Positions 1-8,941 of a stretch of 38,543 bases of DNA are shown here, piece after piece. Below the pieces are notes generated by a model. That model was given only the letters and a program-made list of their open reading frames with translations, had not been told where the DNA came from and did no database searches. Origin of the DNA: an uncultured Eubacteriales bacterium. GTDB lineage: Bacteria > Bacillota > Clostridia > Christensenellales > QALW01. The translations under genes and the position numbers were made by a program. Position 1 is the stretch's first letter. Each line of letters starts with the position of its first letter. The stretch is taken from positions 1 through 38,543 of the forward strand of contig URIR01000017.1 in the NCBI GenBank assembly GCA_900547955.1, read 5' to 3'.

Positions 1-347
<347 letters not shown>

Positions 348-500
348 AATCTTAGCTCTATCATCTCGTCCTTCTCAGACGCTTGTCTTCTTCTCTCAGA
401 ATTACTTTCGTGGTCTCTTTTTCTTCTTGTCTCTTCTTCTCCGCTGTTCAGTTTTCAATGAGCTGTCCTGCGCTCCCTAAGGCTCCCTGCCCTTGAGCGC
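348..500 (-). other. rRNA operon leader
   Basis: This is transcribed spacer between the rRNA promoter and mature 16S. It is purine-rich on the transcribed strand and contains TTGAAAACTGAACA, a motif common in firmicute rRNA leaders and spacers. No protein is encoded. The remaining gap, 536 to 675, is AT-rich and holds only the probable UP-like upstream region of the promoter and the 3' end of the next gene. Confidence 0.7.
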
Positions 501-506
501 TCGTCT

Positions 507-535
507 ATAATACCAAACCTCCTCCCCTTTGTCAA
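507..535 (-). promoter_or_regulatory. Strong sigma-A promoter of the rRNA operon
   Basis: On the minus strand TTGACA (535-530) and TATTAT (512-507) are separated by exactly 17 bases. An A/T-tract region lies directly upstream (about 536-580), as expected of an UP element. Transcription should begin near 500 and run into the 16S gene. Confidence 0.85.
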
Positions 536-675
536 CTACTTTTTTAAAGTTTTATTTATTTTTTATTAATAATTTCAAAATACCGCGAAAAAAAACCTCG
601 TTCCCGGCTTTTTTACATCTCAAACCCAAGCTCCAAACAAAAGCAGCGGCCATATTAATTCATAGCTAACGACCG

Positions 676-2073
676 TTATGCTAAAATTAAACCCTGCTCT
701 TTCTTCCACAGCAGTACTCTTTTAACTGACTCCTCTATCCGGCTGACAGAAATAACTTTTGCACGCACAGCTTCCAACACAGCCGAATAATCCTCCTGCC
801 AATCAGAAGTTAAAAGCAAATCATTCCCAGCCAGCACAGCCGCAACCGCCGGGGAGTTCCCGTTTGTATATATTTTTATAGCCTCCATGGACAAATCATC
901 CGTCATGATAACCCCATTAAAGCCTAATTCCTCTCTCAATATTCTATGCACCTCAAGCGACAGGGAGGCAGGCATAGTTTCATCCATGCATTTTACTATA
1001 TTGTGCGATATCAATACTCCCGGAGCACCCGCCTCTATGCCCGATATAAAAGGCAAAAAGTCCTGATTAACAAACTGATTATACGGCCTCTCATCTACAG
1101 CGATGCCTGTATGAGTATCCAAATTGCCGCCATATCCCGGAAAATGCTTAAGTACGCTTGAAATACCCTCTTTGCGCATGGTCTCTACTATCTGTTCTAT
1201 GCATTTAGCAGTATCAGACGCATCCAGCCCCATAGAACGTTTATACATATAGTCGTTGGGATTGACCGAAACATCGCATACCGGAGCTAAATTGACATTT
1301 ATGCCCAAACTCAGAAGCAGCCTGGACTTTTCCCGTGCATCTGATATAAGACCAGTCATCCCCTCTTCTCTGTATATATCCTGCGGCGCGTCAAACGGAT
1401 GGCTGTGCAATTTGGGATTGCTGCTTACCCGCACTACTGTTCCTCCCTCCTCATCGGTAGAGAGCAGAAGGGGAATATCCGACGCCTGCTGATATTCAGT
1501 CAGCTCAGAGCGCACCTGACCGGCCGTCTTATCCTTAAAATCACGCGCATACAAAACCAATCCCGCCGGTTTGTACTTTTCTATATAAGCTTTTACATCA
1601 GAGGCAGGACAGCGGGGCATAAACATCTGGCCCACCTTTTCTTCCAAAGTCATTTTAGAAATAATTTCAGACACGCTAACCATGGGAATGGAAGCCTCCG
1701 CAGACGGCACAGTTGAGGGCGAGGCCGAAGAAGGGGCTGTTGCAGCCGAAGAAGCGGAGGGATAAGGAGACTCATATTGAGAGGGCGTTTTTTCTGCCGT
1801 CTGGGTCGGCGTAGAAGAAGGAGAACAAGCGGCTGTATAAGTAGGCGTAAGCTGAGCGCCGGCAGAATGCTCCCCAGCCGACGGCGTAGTCGGGTATAAA
1901 GTTGCAGAAGGCGCAGCCGTTTGAACAGCACTTGACGAAATACTCGGAGCCGCAGTTTTTACTGCGCTGTAAGTGGGCGAAGGCCGTTCTTTTTCCGAAG
2001 CGCATGCCGTCATAAATATAAGAAGCGCCGCGCAGAACAGCAGCGCTATTTTCCGTAAAGCATGTTTTATCAT
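676..2073 (-). CDS. Glycoside hydrolase family 3 lipoprotein, beta-N-acetylhexosaminidase (NagZ-like)
   Basis: The 465-residue protein probably removes terminal N-acetylglucosamine or a related beta-linked sugar from peptidoglycan fragments outside the cell. Residues 1-24 form a lipoprotein signal ending M-T-A-C, so Cys24 should be lipidated. Residues 30-130 are a Ser/Thr/Pro/Ala-rich tether. The GH3 barrel starts near residue 138 (MTLEEKVGQMF). It contains KHFPGYG (309-315), the DTH loop (319-321) that holds the NagZ general acid/base His, and VIMTDDLSMEAI (388-399), where the first Asp of TDD is the likely nucleophile. An AAAGGAGAG ribosome site precedes the ATG. The gene is monocistronic. 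Exact substrate is inferred from the family. Confidence 0.9.
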   Translation of the reverse strand: MIKHALRKIALLFCAALLIFMTACASEKERPSPTYSAVKTAAPSISSSAVQTAAPSATLYPTTPSAGEHSAGAQLTPTYTAACSPSSTPTQTAEKTPSQYESPYPSASSAATAPSSASPSTVPSAEASIPMVSVSEIISKMTLEEKVGQMFMPRCPASDVKAYIEKYKPAGLVLYARDFKDKTAGQVRSELTEYQQASDIPLLLSTDEEGGTVVRVSSNPKLHSHPFDAPQDIYREEGMTGLISDAREKSRLLLSLGINVNLAPVCDVSVNPNDYMYKRSMGLDASDTAKCIEQIVETMRKEGISSVLKHFPGYGGNLDTHTGIAVDERPYNQFVNQDFLPFISGIEAGAPGVLISHNIVKCMDETMPASLSLEVHRILREELGFNGVIMTDDLSMEAIKIYTNGNSPAVAAVLAGNDLLLTSDWQEDYSAVLEAVRAKVISVSRIEESVKRVLLWKKEQGLILA

Positions 2074-2792
2074 ATATCCAAGCTCTCCTTTTACGCGATA
2101 TTGATGGTTGAGACTTCTAATCCCTCCATCTCCCGCTCTCTCTCATCTCCCCGCGGCGCTTTAGCTATATCCGCCTTTGTTTGGGGCTTTTCCGAAGTTT
2201 TTTATATTCGCTTAAACTATACCCTCTATACCTGCTGTAAAAAATTAGTATGCGTTAAATTGATATTCTTCAGCAGCAATTCAGCTCAATCACATCAGAA
2301 TGCTCTTTTTAGGCTGTCCTGAAAATATCCGGGTATATTTTAATATTTAGATTGCAGTTAACGGACGCAAAATAATAAACTAGCATTACAGACAAAAGCC
2401 CTACCCTCAGTTTAAAAGGAACTACACGCCTCAAAACGGGATAATTTCTTCATTTTCTGCGTTATACTCAATCAGCGCACTCATAAGTAACGCTTTCTTC
2501 GACTATCTTGAAAATGAAGGAATTCTTTTTCTTTGAGCTCTCCAGAGTCAGAAGGCATAAAATTTGCGCCAGGTAAAGCGCGCGAACGAGAAATGTACCG
2601 GACGTACTTGGAATCAAAGCAGCGCAGCAGGACGCAAAATATCATGCATATTTCGGAGCGAAAACTCAACAGAACAAATCTATACCTCCATTTGCGGCTT
2701 ATTATGCTTTTATTGTATTATCTAACCTATAAAAACAAAATCAATCTATGCCCGTCCATCCGGCATTTCAGGCCTCAGACGCCCCATCGCGC
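2074..2792. other. 719-bp gap without a supported gene
   Basis: The part nearest 2073 holds the ribosome binding site and 5' leader of the GH3 gene. The rest has short open frames on both strands, none with a plausible ribosome site, recognisable domain or conserved motif. I see no RNA gene and no strong inverted repeat. It could be decayed coding sequence. Confidence 0.4.
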
Positions 2793-3161
2793 CTATTGCC
2801 TGCCCGTTATTACCCCTTTAATAGCCTCAAAGCTTTCCCGGCTTATGCAATGCTCTATGCGGCACGCATCCTCCACCGCTATTTTTCTGTCCACGCCCAA
2901 ACTAGACAGCCAATCAGATAATACCGTATGCCGTTCGTATATAGTTTCAGCAATAGCTGTACCCGCCGGAGTCAATGTAATATATCCTTCCCCATCCACT
3001 CGTATATATCCGTTTTCCTTCAGATTCTTCATGGCAACGCTGACGCTGGGCTTTGAAAACCCCAATTCGTTAGCAATATCTATAGACCTAACCATTCCTT
3101 TTCTATTTTTAAGTATTAATATTGTTTCCAAATAATTTTCAGCGGATTCATGTATATTCAT
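2793..3161 (-). CDS. DtxR/MntR-family metal-dependent transcriptional repressor
   Basis: The protein is 122 residues, the short clostridial form without the SH3-like domain. Residues 4-60 are the winged helix-turn-helix (SAENYLETI, then DIANELGFSKPSVSVAMKNL as the recognition segment). Residues 65-115 are the dimerisation and metal-binding domain with ERHTVL and ACRIEHCIS. By comparison with B. subtilis MntR, the metal ligands Glu11, His77, Glu102 and His103 are present, Asp8 is Asn, and Glu99 is Cys as in DtxR/IdeR. That pattern makes iron at least as likely as manganese. It should repress metal uptake or handling genes when metal-loaded; no such transporter is adjacent. A GGAGG ribosome site precedes the ATG. 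Confidence 0.88.
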   Translation of the reverse strand: MNIHESAENYLETILILKNRKGMVRSIDIANELGFSKPSVSVAMKNLKENGYIRVDGEGYITLTPAGTAIAETIYERHTVLSDWLSSLGVDRKIAVEDACRIEHCISRESFEAIKGVITGRQ

Positions 3162-3198
3162 ATGCGCTCCTCCAAAATAACCATTTAACAGTACAAAT

Positions 3199-3228
3199 AT
3201 TATAGCATGTTCCGGACTAAAATTTCAA
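3199..3228 (-). promoter_or_regulatory. Sigma-A promoter of the DtxR-type gene
   Basis: On the minus strand TTGAAA (3228-3223) and TATAAT (3204-3199) are spaced 18 bases, with an extended TGC before the -10. The leader would be about 30 bases. Confidence 0.65.
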
Positions 3229-3275
3229 TAACAAAAAAATCTAAAGGAGGCAGCATGCAAAAATCGCTTTTTTAA

Positions 3276-3304
3276 TTGACATTGCAGCAATATCATGCTA
3301 TATT
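3276..3304 (+). promoter_or_regulatory. Sigma-A promoter of the tRNA pair
   Basis: TTGACA (3276-3281) and TATATT (3299-3304) are separated by 17 bases, with TGC directly before the -10. Transcription should start near 3311, about 55 bases before tRNA-His, and end at the terminator at 3576. Confidence 0.8.
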
Positions 3305-3366
3305 ATAGCTCAGCCTGATAAGCTTAATGTTAAACATATCCTAACAATTCCAATGATTATTTATAT

Positions 3367-3444
<78 letters not shown>

Positions 3445-3456
3445 CTTTTTTTATTT

Positions 3457-3531
3457 TGGGGTGTAGCCAAGCGGTAAGGCATCGGATTTTGATTCCGACA
3501 TGCGAAGGTTCGATCCCTTCCACCCCAGCCA
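3457..3531 (+). tRNA. tRNA-Gln (anticodon TTG), CCA encoded
   Basis: The acceptor stem is TGGGGTG with CACCCCA, the anticodon loop holds TTG flanked by CGGAT and TCCG, the T loop is GGTTCGATCCC, the discriminator is G, and CCA is encoded at 3529-3531. The T1-A72 pair is usual for bacterial tRNA-Gln. It is the second gene of the two-tRNA unit. Confidence 0.96.
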
Positions 3532-3575
3532 AAATATTTACTACTCTATTATTATAAAAAATCCTATTGCCCGTT

Positions 3576-3600
3576 AAACCGCACAGCCCGCGGTTTTTTT
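3576..3600 (+). terminator. Intrinsic terminator of the tRNA unit
   Basis: The stem is AAACCGC with GCGGTTT around a 7-base loop, followed by an uninterrupted run of T. Confidence 0.85.
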
Positions 3601-3701
3601 CTATTTAGTATTATTTTCAGCAGAACTGCGCGCAAATAACGCGGCTGGTCTTCATAAAACATTTCAGATATTGCGTTATCAATGCAAAGGTCGGCAATTA
3701 T

Positions 3702-3734
3702 AAAAAAATTCCGGCGTTTCAAAACGCCGGAATT
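3702..3734 (-). terminator. Intrinsic terminator of the RpiB-like gene
   Basis: On the minus strand a perfect 13-bp stem (AATTCCGGCGTTT with its complement) encloses a 2-base gap, so the innermost pairs must open to form the loop. A T-tract follows. It begins 15 bases after the stop codon at 3750. Confidence 0.9.
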
Positions 3735-3749
3735 CTTTATCCATTAAAA

Positions 3750-4325
3750 TCAAACGTCGTCAGGCTTGGTCTCAAGCTGAAGCGGATAATCTCCAAGGTG
3801 CTTAACCTTAAAGCCGTTAGCCTTATACTCCTCGTAATTAAAGGCGTTCAACTCATCAATGGCAAGCTTATGGAACTCATAGAAATTATGCCACCATTCG
3901 TAGCCGCTGCCCAGATCGTTATGCAGATAAGCTTCTGCAATATCAATACCCATTTGAGGCGCTACATAAAAAGCACCCATAGCCAGAACGTTTACACCGT
4001 TGCCGGTAATAGCGCGCAGAGCGGCGGGAACCGATTCCACCACGCCCGCATGTACGCCGGGGCATTTGCTGGCCGCGATATGTATGCCCATGCCCGTGCC
4101 GCAGAAAATAAGCGCGCGGTCAAATTCCTTCTCTGTTATCATGGAACCTACCCTCAGCCCTATACGATGGAACATCAGGTCGGTATCCTCCTGGTCGGGA
4201 GAAGTAACGCCTACATCGGTTATTTCCCAGCCCTTTTTCTTAAGATGGGCAACTACGGCCTCTTTAAGAGGGAAGCCGGCGAAATCCGCTCCTACCAGCA
4301 GCTGTTTGTTCTTTACGCTCTTCAT
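3750..4325 (-). CDS. RpiB/LacA/LacB-family sugar-phosphate isomerase
   Basis: The 191-residue protein should interconvert aldose and ketose sugar phosphates in the cytoplasm. The RpiB fold is clear from LLVGADFAGFPLKEAV near the N-terminus, FCGTGMGIHIAASK with the catalytic Cys, and GNGVNVLAMGAF. The usual N-terminal DHAG reads DFAG here, replacing a His used for phosphate or ring-opening contacts in ribose-5-phosphate isomerase B. The C-terminal tail of about 40 residues is longer than RpiB. Both features suggest a substrate other than ribose 5-phosphate. The ATG at 4325 is chosen because AAGGAGGA lies 10 bases upstream; an in-frame ATG at 4370 has no ribosome site. A terminator follows. Confidence 0.85.
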   Translation of the reverse strand: MKSVKNKQLLVGADFAGFPLKEAVVAHLKKKGWEITDVGVTSPDQEDTDLMFHRIGLRVGSMITEKEFDRALIFCGTGMGIHIAASKCPGVHAGVVESVPAALRAITGNGVNVLAMGAFYVAPQMGIDIAEAYLHNDLGSGYEWWHNFYEFHKLAIDELNAFNYEEYKANGFKVKHLGDYPLQLETKPDDV

Positions 4326-4395
4326 AACTTTTTGTTCCTCCTTAAAATACGAATTGTTAATCCGTATCATATTATTTTTATATAGTATAGCATAA

Positions 4396-4860
4396 AAATT
4401 TCTTCTTGCATATATCTAATTTATTAATTATTTATCTCTGGGAATAATAATTAAATAATGTAATCAGCATACAATGCTATACAATGCTCAAAAAATGCGC
4501 GAGCTTACGTTTTACTGTACCGTTACCAAAGCAAGCGCGCCATGCATTAATGCCGCCGCCCGCCTAAACAGGCCGAAAAAGCTTTCTCCGCGACTGAAAA
4601 TTTTGTTTAAAACACCCCCTGTCAGTCGCGGGGCATACAACCAAAAATACTCTTGAGGATTTTTATACCAAGCGGCAAAGCTTAAGCTGCAGGCATTCAT
4701 ACAGAAACGCATTTGCTTTGATTAAATTACATGCAAATATCCAACCTGCACCGGCTTGCACCCCGTAAAAATAAATATAGAAAAAGGGATTAAACAAGCG
4801 AAAATTAACGATAAATTTTAACAAAACATCAATACTGTCAAGCAAAATTAAAGCAGCGTC
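4396..4860. other. Intergenic gap with one strong inverted repeat
   Basis: This is the gap between the divergently transcribed isomerase and ATPase genes. Short open frames on either strand lack ribosome sites and family resemblance. It contains the 10-bp perfect inverted repeat listed separately. Its middle part is more GC-rich than its edges, which would suit a small structured RNA, but I recognise no known class. Confidence 0.4.
4588..4631. repeat. Inverted repeat, 10-bp arms, 24-base loop
   Basis: CCGCGACTGA (4588-4597) pairs perfectly with TCAGTCGCGG (4622-4631). The loop is A/T-rich and then C-rich. No T-tract follows on the plus strand and none directly on the minus strand, so it is not a standard terminator. 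Confidence 0.6.
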
Positions 4861-4869
4861 TGCTATAAT
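4861..4869 (+). promoter_or_regulatory. Extended -10 promoter of the P-type ATPase gene
   Basis: TGCTATAAT matches the extended -10 consensus exactly. No good -35 is found at 17 bases. It lies about 42 bases before the start codon. Confidence 0.6.
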
Positions 4870-4910
4870 AACATAAAAGGCAGCAAATAAAAATCAAGGA
4901 GGCAAATGCT

Positions 4911-7529
4911 TTGACATTTCACAGCCAACCGGTAAAGGACGTATTAGACAAGCTGAAAACCAACCCCGAAAAAGGACTTAGCACGCAGGATGCAGAAGCT
5001 CTAATTACACAATACGGAGAAAATCGCCTTAAGGAAAAACCTAAAAAGACTAATCTCCAGCGCTTTGCCGACCAGTTTAAAGACGCTATGATTCTCATAC
5101 TGCTGGCCGCCGCCGCAGTATCCTTCGTTATAGCCTGCATTGAAGGCAATCCCATGGAATTCTTTGAACCGGCGCTTATTCTGCTTATAGTTATCTTAAA
5201 CGCCGTAATGGGAATGCTGCAGGAAAGCAAAGCCGAAAAGGCCCTAGACGCGCTTAAAAGCATGTCTGCACCGCACGCGCGCGTTATACGGGATGGAGAA
5301 GAAAAAATAATGGACGCGGTCCATTTAGTACCAGGCGACATAATAAAATTAGAGGCAGGAGATTTTGTGCCCGCGGACGCCCGTCTAATAAAAAGCGTCA
5401 GCCTTAAAAGCGAGGAATCCGCATTAACAGGCGAAAGCGTGCCCTCCGAAAAAGACGCGCATAATGATGTAAAAGAGGACGCGCCTCTGGGAGACCGCAG
5501 CAATATGGTTTTCTCAGGATGCAGCATTACTTACGGAACGGCGACGGCCGTCGTAACCCAAACAGGCATGAATACTCAGATGGGAAAAATAGCCGGCCTG
5601 CTTGATAATGAAACCGATTCTCAGACGCCCCTGCAGAAAAAGCTGGCGCAGCTAGGAAAATACCTGGGCATTATGGCGCTGGCAGCCTGCGCAATTATAT
5701 TTATAGTCGGACTGCTAAACGGCATAAATGTCCTGGAAATATTTATGACGGCAGTTTCCCTGGCCGTTTCAGCCATTCCCGAAGGGCTGCCAGCCATCGT
5801 TACTATAGTGCTCGCTATAGGCGTACAGCGCATGGTTAAAAAAAACGCGCTCATACGCCGACTGCCTGCTGTAGAAACTCTTGGCAGCGCCTCTGTAATC
5901 TGTTCGGATAAAACAGGTACGCTTACCATGAACCGCATGACTCTTACTAAGGCTTATATTGACGGCGCCGCCCAGCCAGAGGATATTAGCGACAGCAATT
6001 CGGAAGCAGTTAAGCGGCTGTTAAGCTTTGCTTCCCTTTGCTGCGACGGGACAGTAATATTTAACGGCGACGGTTCTGAGCAGCATATAGGCGACCCGAC
6101 TGAAACCGCAATAATTGCGGCAGCGCATAAAAACCGACTGGAAAAAGACAAGCTGAATCAAAGCTTTCCCCGTTTAGCCGAGCTTCCATTTGATTCAGAC
6201 CGCAAGCTCATGAGCACAGTAAACCAGATTGACGGACAAAATATAGTTATAGTCAAAGGCGCCTTTGACGTTATGAGCTCGCGCTGTATCTCCGGAGATA
6301 TCCAAACCGCCCGCAGAATAACTGAGGAACTGAGCGCCGGCGCTCTAAGAGTACTGGCCGTAGGCTATAAGCAGATAGAAAGGGTGCCTGAAAATCCCAC
6401 GTCGCAGGAATTGGAAAGCAATCTTACCTTTATGGGGCTGGTCGGCATGATTGATCCGCCTCGGCCTGAAGCTAAAGACGCCGTCGCAGTTTGCCGCCGC
6501 GCAGGGATAAAGCCGGTTATGATAACTGGCGACCATATAGTTACCGCCTCGGCCATAGCTAAGGAATTAGGCATTCTAGGGCCTGAAGATAAAGCTATTA
6601 CAGGCGTTGAACTGGATAATATGACGGATGGGCAATTAGACGGTCAGGTAAAAAATATAGCCGTATACGCGCGGGTTTCCCCCGAAAATAAAATAAGAAT
6701 AGTTAAAGCCTGGCAGCGCAGCGGGCAGGTAGTTTCCATGACGGGAGACGGAGTAAACGACGCGCCCGCGCTTAAAGCTGCCGATATAGGCTGTGCGATG
6801 GGCATAACGGGCACCGACGTAGCCAAGGGCGCCGCCGATATGACCCTGACCGACGATAATTTTGCCACAATAGTAGACGCCGTTAAGGAAGGCAGAGGCA
6901 TCTACGCCAATATCAAAAAGGTCATCGGCTTTCTGCTGGGCACAAATATCGGAGAAGTAATAACCGTCTTTGCAGCCATGCTACTCTGGCATAAATCTCC
7001 CTTAATGTCCATGCAGCTTCTATGGATAAACCTGGTTACTGACAGCCTGCCTGCTATTGCGCTGGGCATGGAGGGAGTAGAAGCCGACGTAATGGAGCAT
7101 AAGCCCAGGCCTAAAAACGAGGGAATCTTCGCCCACGGCCTTGGAATAAGAGTGGTGCTTCAGGGCTTTATGTTTGCCCTGCTCACTCTTATCGGCTACA
7201 AGGTTGGCGAAAATGTCACAAATACCATTGCCGGCGGCCAGACCTTAGCCTTTATGGTGCTCGCCCTCTCGCAAATCGTCCAGGCCTATAATATGCGCTC
7301 CGAGCACTCTCTCTTTAAAATAGGAGTTTTCTCCAACCGCCGGCTGAACTTAGCGGCTTTGGCCTCAATAGCTCTTATGGCGCTGGTGCTCTTTACTCCC
7401 GTGCGCATAGCCTTTCAATTAGTAATACTTCCATGGCAGCTTTATCTGCTCGGAATAGGGCTTATTCTGGTCCCCTTAGCTGTAATGGAGCTGGCTAAGC
7501 TCACCGGCCTGATAAAAAAGCGGCACTAA
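4911..7529 (+). CDS. Calcium-transporting P-type ATPase (P2A, SERCA/PMCA-like)
   Basis: This 872-residue membrane pump should export Ca2+ using ATP. The order is: N-terminal cation ATPase domain, M1-M2 (about 60-100), actuator domain with TGES (173-176), M3-M4 with PEGLP (290-294), phosphorylation Asp333 in DKTGTLT, nucleotide domain with KGAFD (449-453), hinge TGDGVNDAPALK (611-622), then M5-M10. M5 has N-x-x-E in TNIGEV and M6 has NLVTDSLPAIALG. Together with Glu in PEGLP these match the SERCA Ca2+ ligands. The start is TTG at 4911, eight bases after AAGGAGG. An ATG at 4906 is rejected because its frame stops after two codons. Confidence 0.95.
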   Translation: MTFHSQPVKDVLDKLKTNPEKGLSTQDAEALITQYGENRLKEKPKKTNLQRFADQFKDAMILILLAAAAVSFVIACIEGNPMEFFEPALILLIVILNAVMGMLQESKAEKALDALKSMSAPHARVIRDGEEKIMDAVHLVPGDIIKLEAGDFVPADARLIKSVSLKSEESALTGESVPSEKDAHNDVKEDAPLGDRSNMVFSGCSITYGTATAVVTQTGMNTQMGKIAGLLDNETDSQTPLQKKLAQLGKYLGIMALAACAIIFIVGLLNGINVLEIFMTAVSLAVSAIPEGLPAIVTIVLAIGVQRMVKKNALIRRLPAVETLGSASVICSDKTGTLTMNRMTLTKAYIDGAAQPEDISDSNSEAVKRLLSFASLCCDGTVIFNGDGSEQHIGDPTETAIIAAAHKNRLEKDKLNQSFPRLAELPFDSDRKLMSTVNQIDGQNIVIVKGAFDVMSSRCISGDIQTARRITEELSAGALRVLAVGYKQIERVPENPTSQELESNLTFMGLVGMIDPPRPEAKDAVAVCRRAGIKPVMITGDHIVTASAIAKELGILGPEDKAITGVELDNMTDGQLDGQVKNIAVYARVSPENKIRIVKAWQRSGQVVSMTGDGVNDAPALKAADIGCAMGITGTDVAKGAADMTLTDDNFATIVDAVKEGRGIYANIKKVIGFLLGTNIGEVITVFAAMLLWHKSPLMSMQLLWINLVTDSLPAIALGMEGVEADVMEHKPRPKNEGIFAHGLGIRVVLQGFMFALLTLIGYKVGENVTNTIAGGQTLAFMVLALSQIVQAYNMRSEHSLFKIGVFSNRRLNLAALASIALMALVLFTPVRIAFQLVILPWQLYLLGIGLILVPLAVMELAKLTGLIKKRH

Positions 7530-7581
7530 TTATGTAAGCAGCGGCATACTCGCCGTAACGCTCCGGATTTTCTGCAAAGCT

Positions 7582-7717
7582 AAAGGGGGGGCAGGGCGGT
7601 TTTTGCCGGCCCGAAGGGCCGCAGAGCAGGCGCAAAGCGCCTGCCGAAAACCGTCCGCCCCCTTGGCCTCAATGTATTCAGGCGCACCCGTAAGGGGGTG
7701 CTCTGAATATATTGAGG
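7582..7717. repeat. GC-rich multi-hairpin element A
   Basis: An imperfect outer stem (7582-7604 with 7646-7664) encloses two hairpins: CGGCCC-gaa-GGGCCG (7607-7621) and GCAGGCGC-aaa-GCGCCTGC (7626-7644). A third hairpin stands alone at 7667-7717, with 15-base arms differing by one G-T pair. It lies about 50 bases after the ATPase stop. Compared with elements B-E it lacks the first inner hairpin, so it is the degenerate or minimal member. It may also terminate ATPase transcription. Confidence 0.75.
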
Positions 7718-7807
7718 GTAATATGCGCCTGATATATTATTTTTAATGTGCCGGCAACCTGCTCTTAAACATATTAAATTCAACTACATTACATAAGGAG
7801 TATAAAT

Positions 7808-8359
7808 ATGATTGGCTTAAAGCGAGGAACTGTCAAATTATATGACCACGATAACGAATGGGAAATAGAAGCTCAAAAAACTATCAATTATTTAAAAGAG
7901 CTGCTGGGGAGCGTCATTAAGGATATTCAGCACGTCGGAAGTACGGCTATCCCGTCGATAAAAGCAAAGCCCATTATTGACATTGCATTAGCTGTGGATA
8001 ATTTTAACGATATTTTAGCCTTAGAGCATACGTTAAAGGCACACGGCTTTTATTACCGGCCCAATGCTCAAGCGTCCATTAGCAATCAGCTTTTGTTCGC
8101 ATGCGGTAATTTTTATGAAGGTACTGGAAATTTGCAAACTCATTTTATACACGTCGTTCTTTCAAACAGCATGGAATGGATAAATTATATAAATTTCCGA
8201 GACTACCTTAATAATACTCCATCAGCAGCAAAAGAATATGAAAAGCTAAAAACCGCCCTTGCTCTGCAAGCCTCCATGGACGGAGGAAGGGAACAGTATT
8301 CAAAGGGAAAGCACGATTTTATCGCCCATATCCTTAAAAAAGCGCTTGAAAAATCCTAA
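7808..8359 (+). CDS. GrpB-family protein (UPF0157, nucleotidyltransferase-like fold)
   Basis: The protein has 183 residues. The family signature HVGSTAIPSIKAKPIIDI is present around residues 42-59. It includes the GS motif and the Asp that in this superfamily helps to bind metal and nucleotide. A second conserved block with HFIHVV is near residues 112-117. Cellular role is unknown; some relatives are fused to dephospho-CoA kinase. AAGGAG lies seven bases before the ATG. The next gene is convergent, 25 bases away, so this gene is probably monocistronic. Confidence 0.85.
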   Translation: MIGLKRGTVKLYDHDNEWEIEAQKTINYLKELLGSVIKDIQHVGSTAIPSIKAKPIIDIALAVDNFNDILALEHTLKAHGFYYRPNAQASISNQLLFACGNFYEGTGNLQTHFIHVVLSNSMEWINYINFRDYLNNTPSAAKEYEKLKTALALQASMDGGREQYSKGKHDFIAHILKKALEKS

Positions 8360-8384
8360 ACGCAGTAAGGTCTAAGCAAAAAAA

Positions 8385-8810
8385 TCATTTTCCTATAAGC
8401 AGCAGTCCCGCAGCGCACGCTCCTATACCTATAATCTGCCTTAAGGTAATCCCCTCATGATAAAACAACAGCCCCACTACAACCAGAATGCATGCAAGCG
8501 AAATATTAGCCGTAAGAGAAGCGGTATTTATTTTCCAGCCCGCGCGGTAGACATAAATATATCCAAACTCCAACGCCACTATACAAACGCCCAGAATCAC
8601 GGCCGTCCAATTCAGCCGCGAAAACTCTATAGAGAGCTTTTGATGATTACCCTGAACTATATACATTAAAAACGCGCAGATTGCCGCAACGCAATAAGTT
8701 ACAACCAGGGAAAGAAAAGCGTTGGCGTCAGCGGGCGTAGATTTAGTCGTTATATTATAAATTACGTTAGCAAAAATCACCAGCGCAATAGGCCAGACAA
8801 AATTAAACAT
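8385..8810 (-). CDS. Small EamA/DMT-superfamily membrane transporter
   Basis: The 141-residue protein has four to five predicted membrane helices (WPIALVIFANVIYNI, FLSLVVTYCVAAICAFLMYI, WTAVILGVCIVALEFGYIY, ANISLACILVVVGLLFY, IIGIGACAAGLLLIG). That is a single EamA half-unit, so it probably works as a dimer, like SMR pumps. Substrate is unknown; export of a small cation or metabolite is likely. The start at 8810 is set by GGGAGG seven bases upstream. An upstream in-frame ATG would place the promoter inside the gene. Expression is probably controlled by the attenuator-like leader. Confidence 0.82.
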   Translation of the reverse strand: MFNFVWPIALVIFANVIYNITTKSTPADANAFLSLVVTYCVAAICAFLMYIVQGNHQKLSIEFSRLNWTAVILGVCIVALEFGYIYVYRAGWKINTASLTANISLACILVVVGLLFYHEGITLRQIIGIGACAAGLLLIGK

Positions 8811-8874
8811 ACATATCCTCCCAATAAATAAAAAGCAGCCAGAAAGCCTGACTGCCGGTAGGTGCTCACCCGTA
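8811..8874 (-). promoter_or_regulatory. Short leader RNA with terminator hairpin (candidate riboswitch/attenuator)
   Basis: The leader is about 62 bases. Its 3' half is a terminator-like hairpin GCAGTCAG-loop-CTGGCTGC (8855-8835) followed by TTTTT, ending just before the GGGAGG ribosome site. Its 5' half contains GGTGAGCACC and CTACCGG, which could fold alone or compete with the terminator. A terminator between promoter and start codon implies conditional read-through. Small DMT/SMR exporters are often under guanidine riboswitches, but I cannot match any class by eye. Confidence 0.6.
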
Positions 8875-8879
8875 ATTAT

Positions 8880-8908
8880 ATTATAATACCATGATGTTTT
8901 TATGTCAA
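8880..8908 (-). promoter_or_regulatory. Consensus sigma-A promoter of the DMT gene
   Basis: On the minus strand TTGACA (8908-8903) and TATAAT (8885-8880) are perfect hexamers with 17-base spacing. Transcription should start near 8873. Confidence 0.9.
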
Positions 8909-8941
8909 AACTCTCGTTGAGCAAATGCGCTAAAGCCTCCT

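Noticed and set aside
2533..3135. 200-codon plus-strand frame
   Set aside because: It is antisense to the DtxR-family gene, has no ribosome site and resembles no family.
3245..3275. AAAGGAGG followed by a six-codon open frame (ATG at 3255)
   Set aside because: It lies upstream of the tRNA promoter, and the frame is too short to support as a gene. Probably chance.
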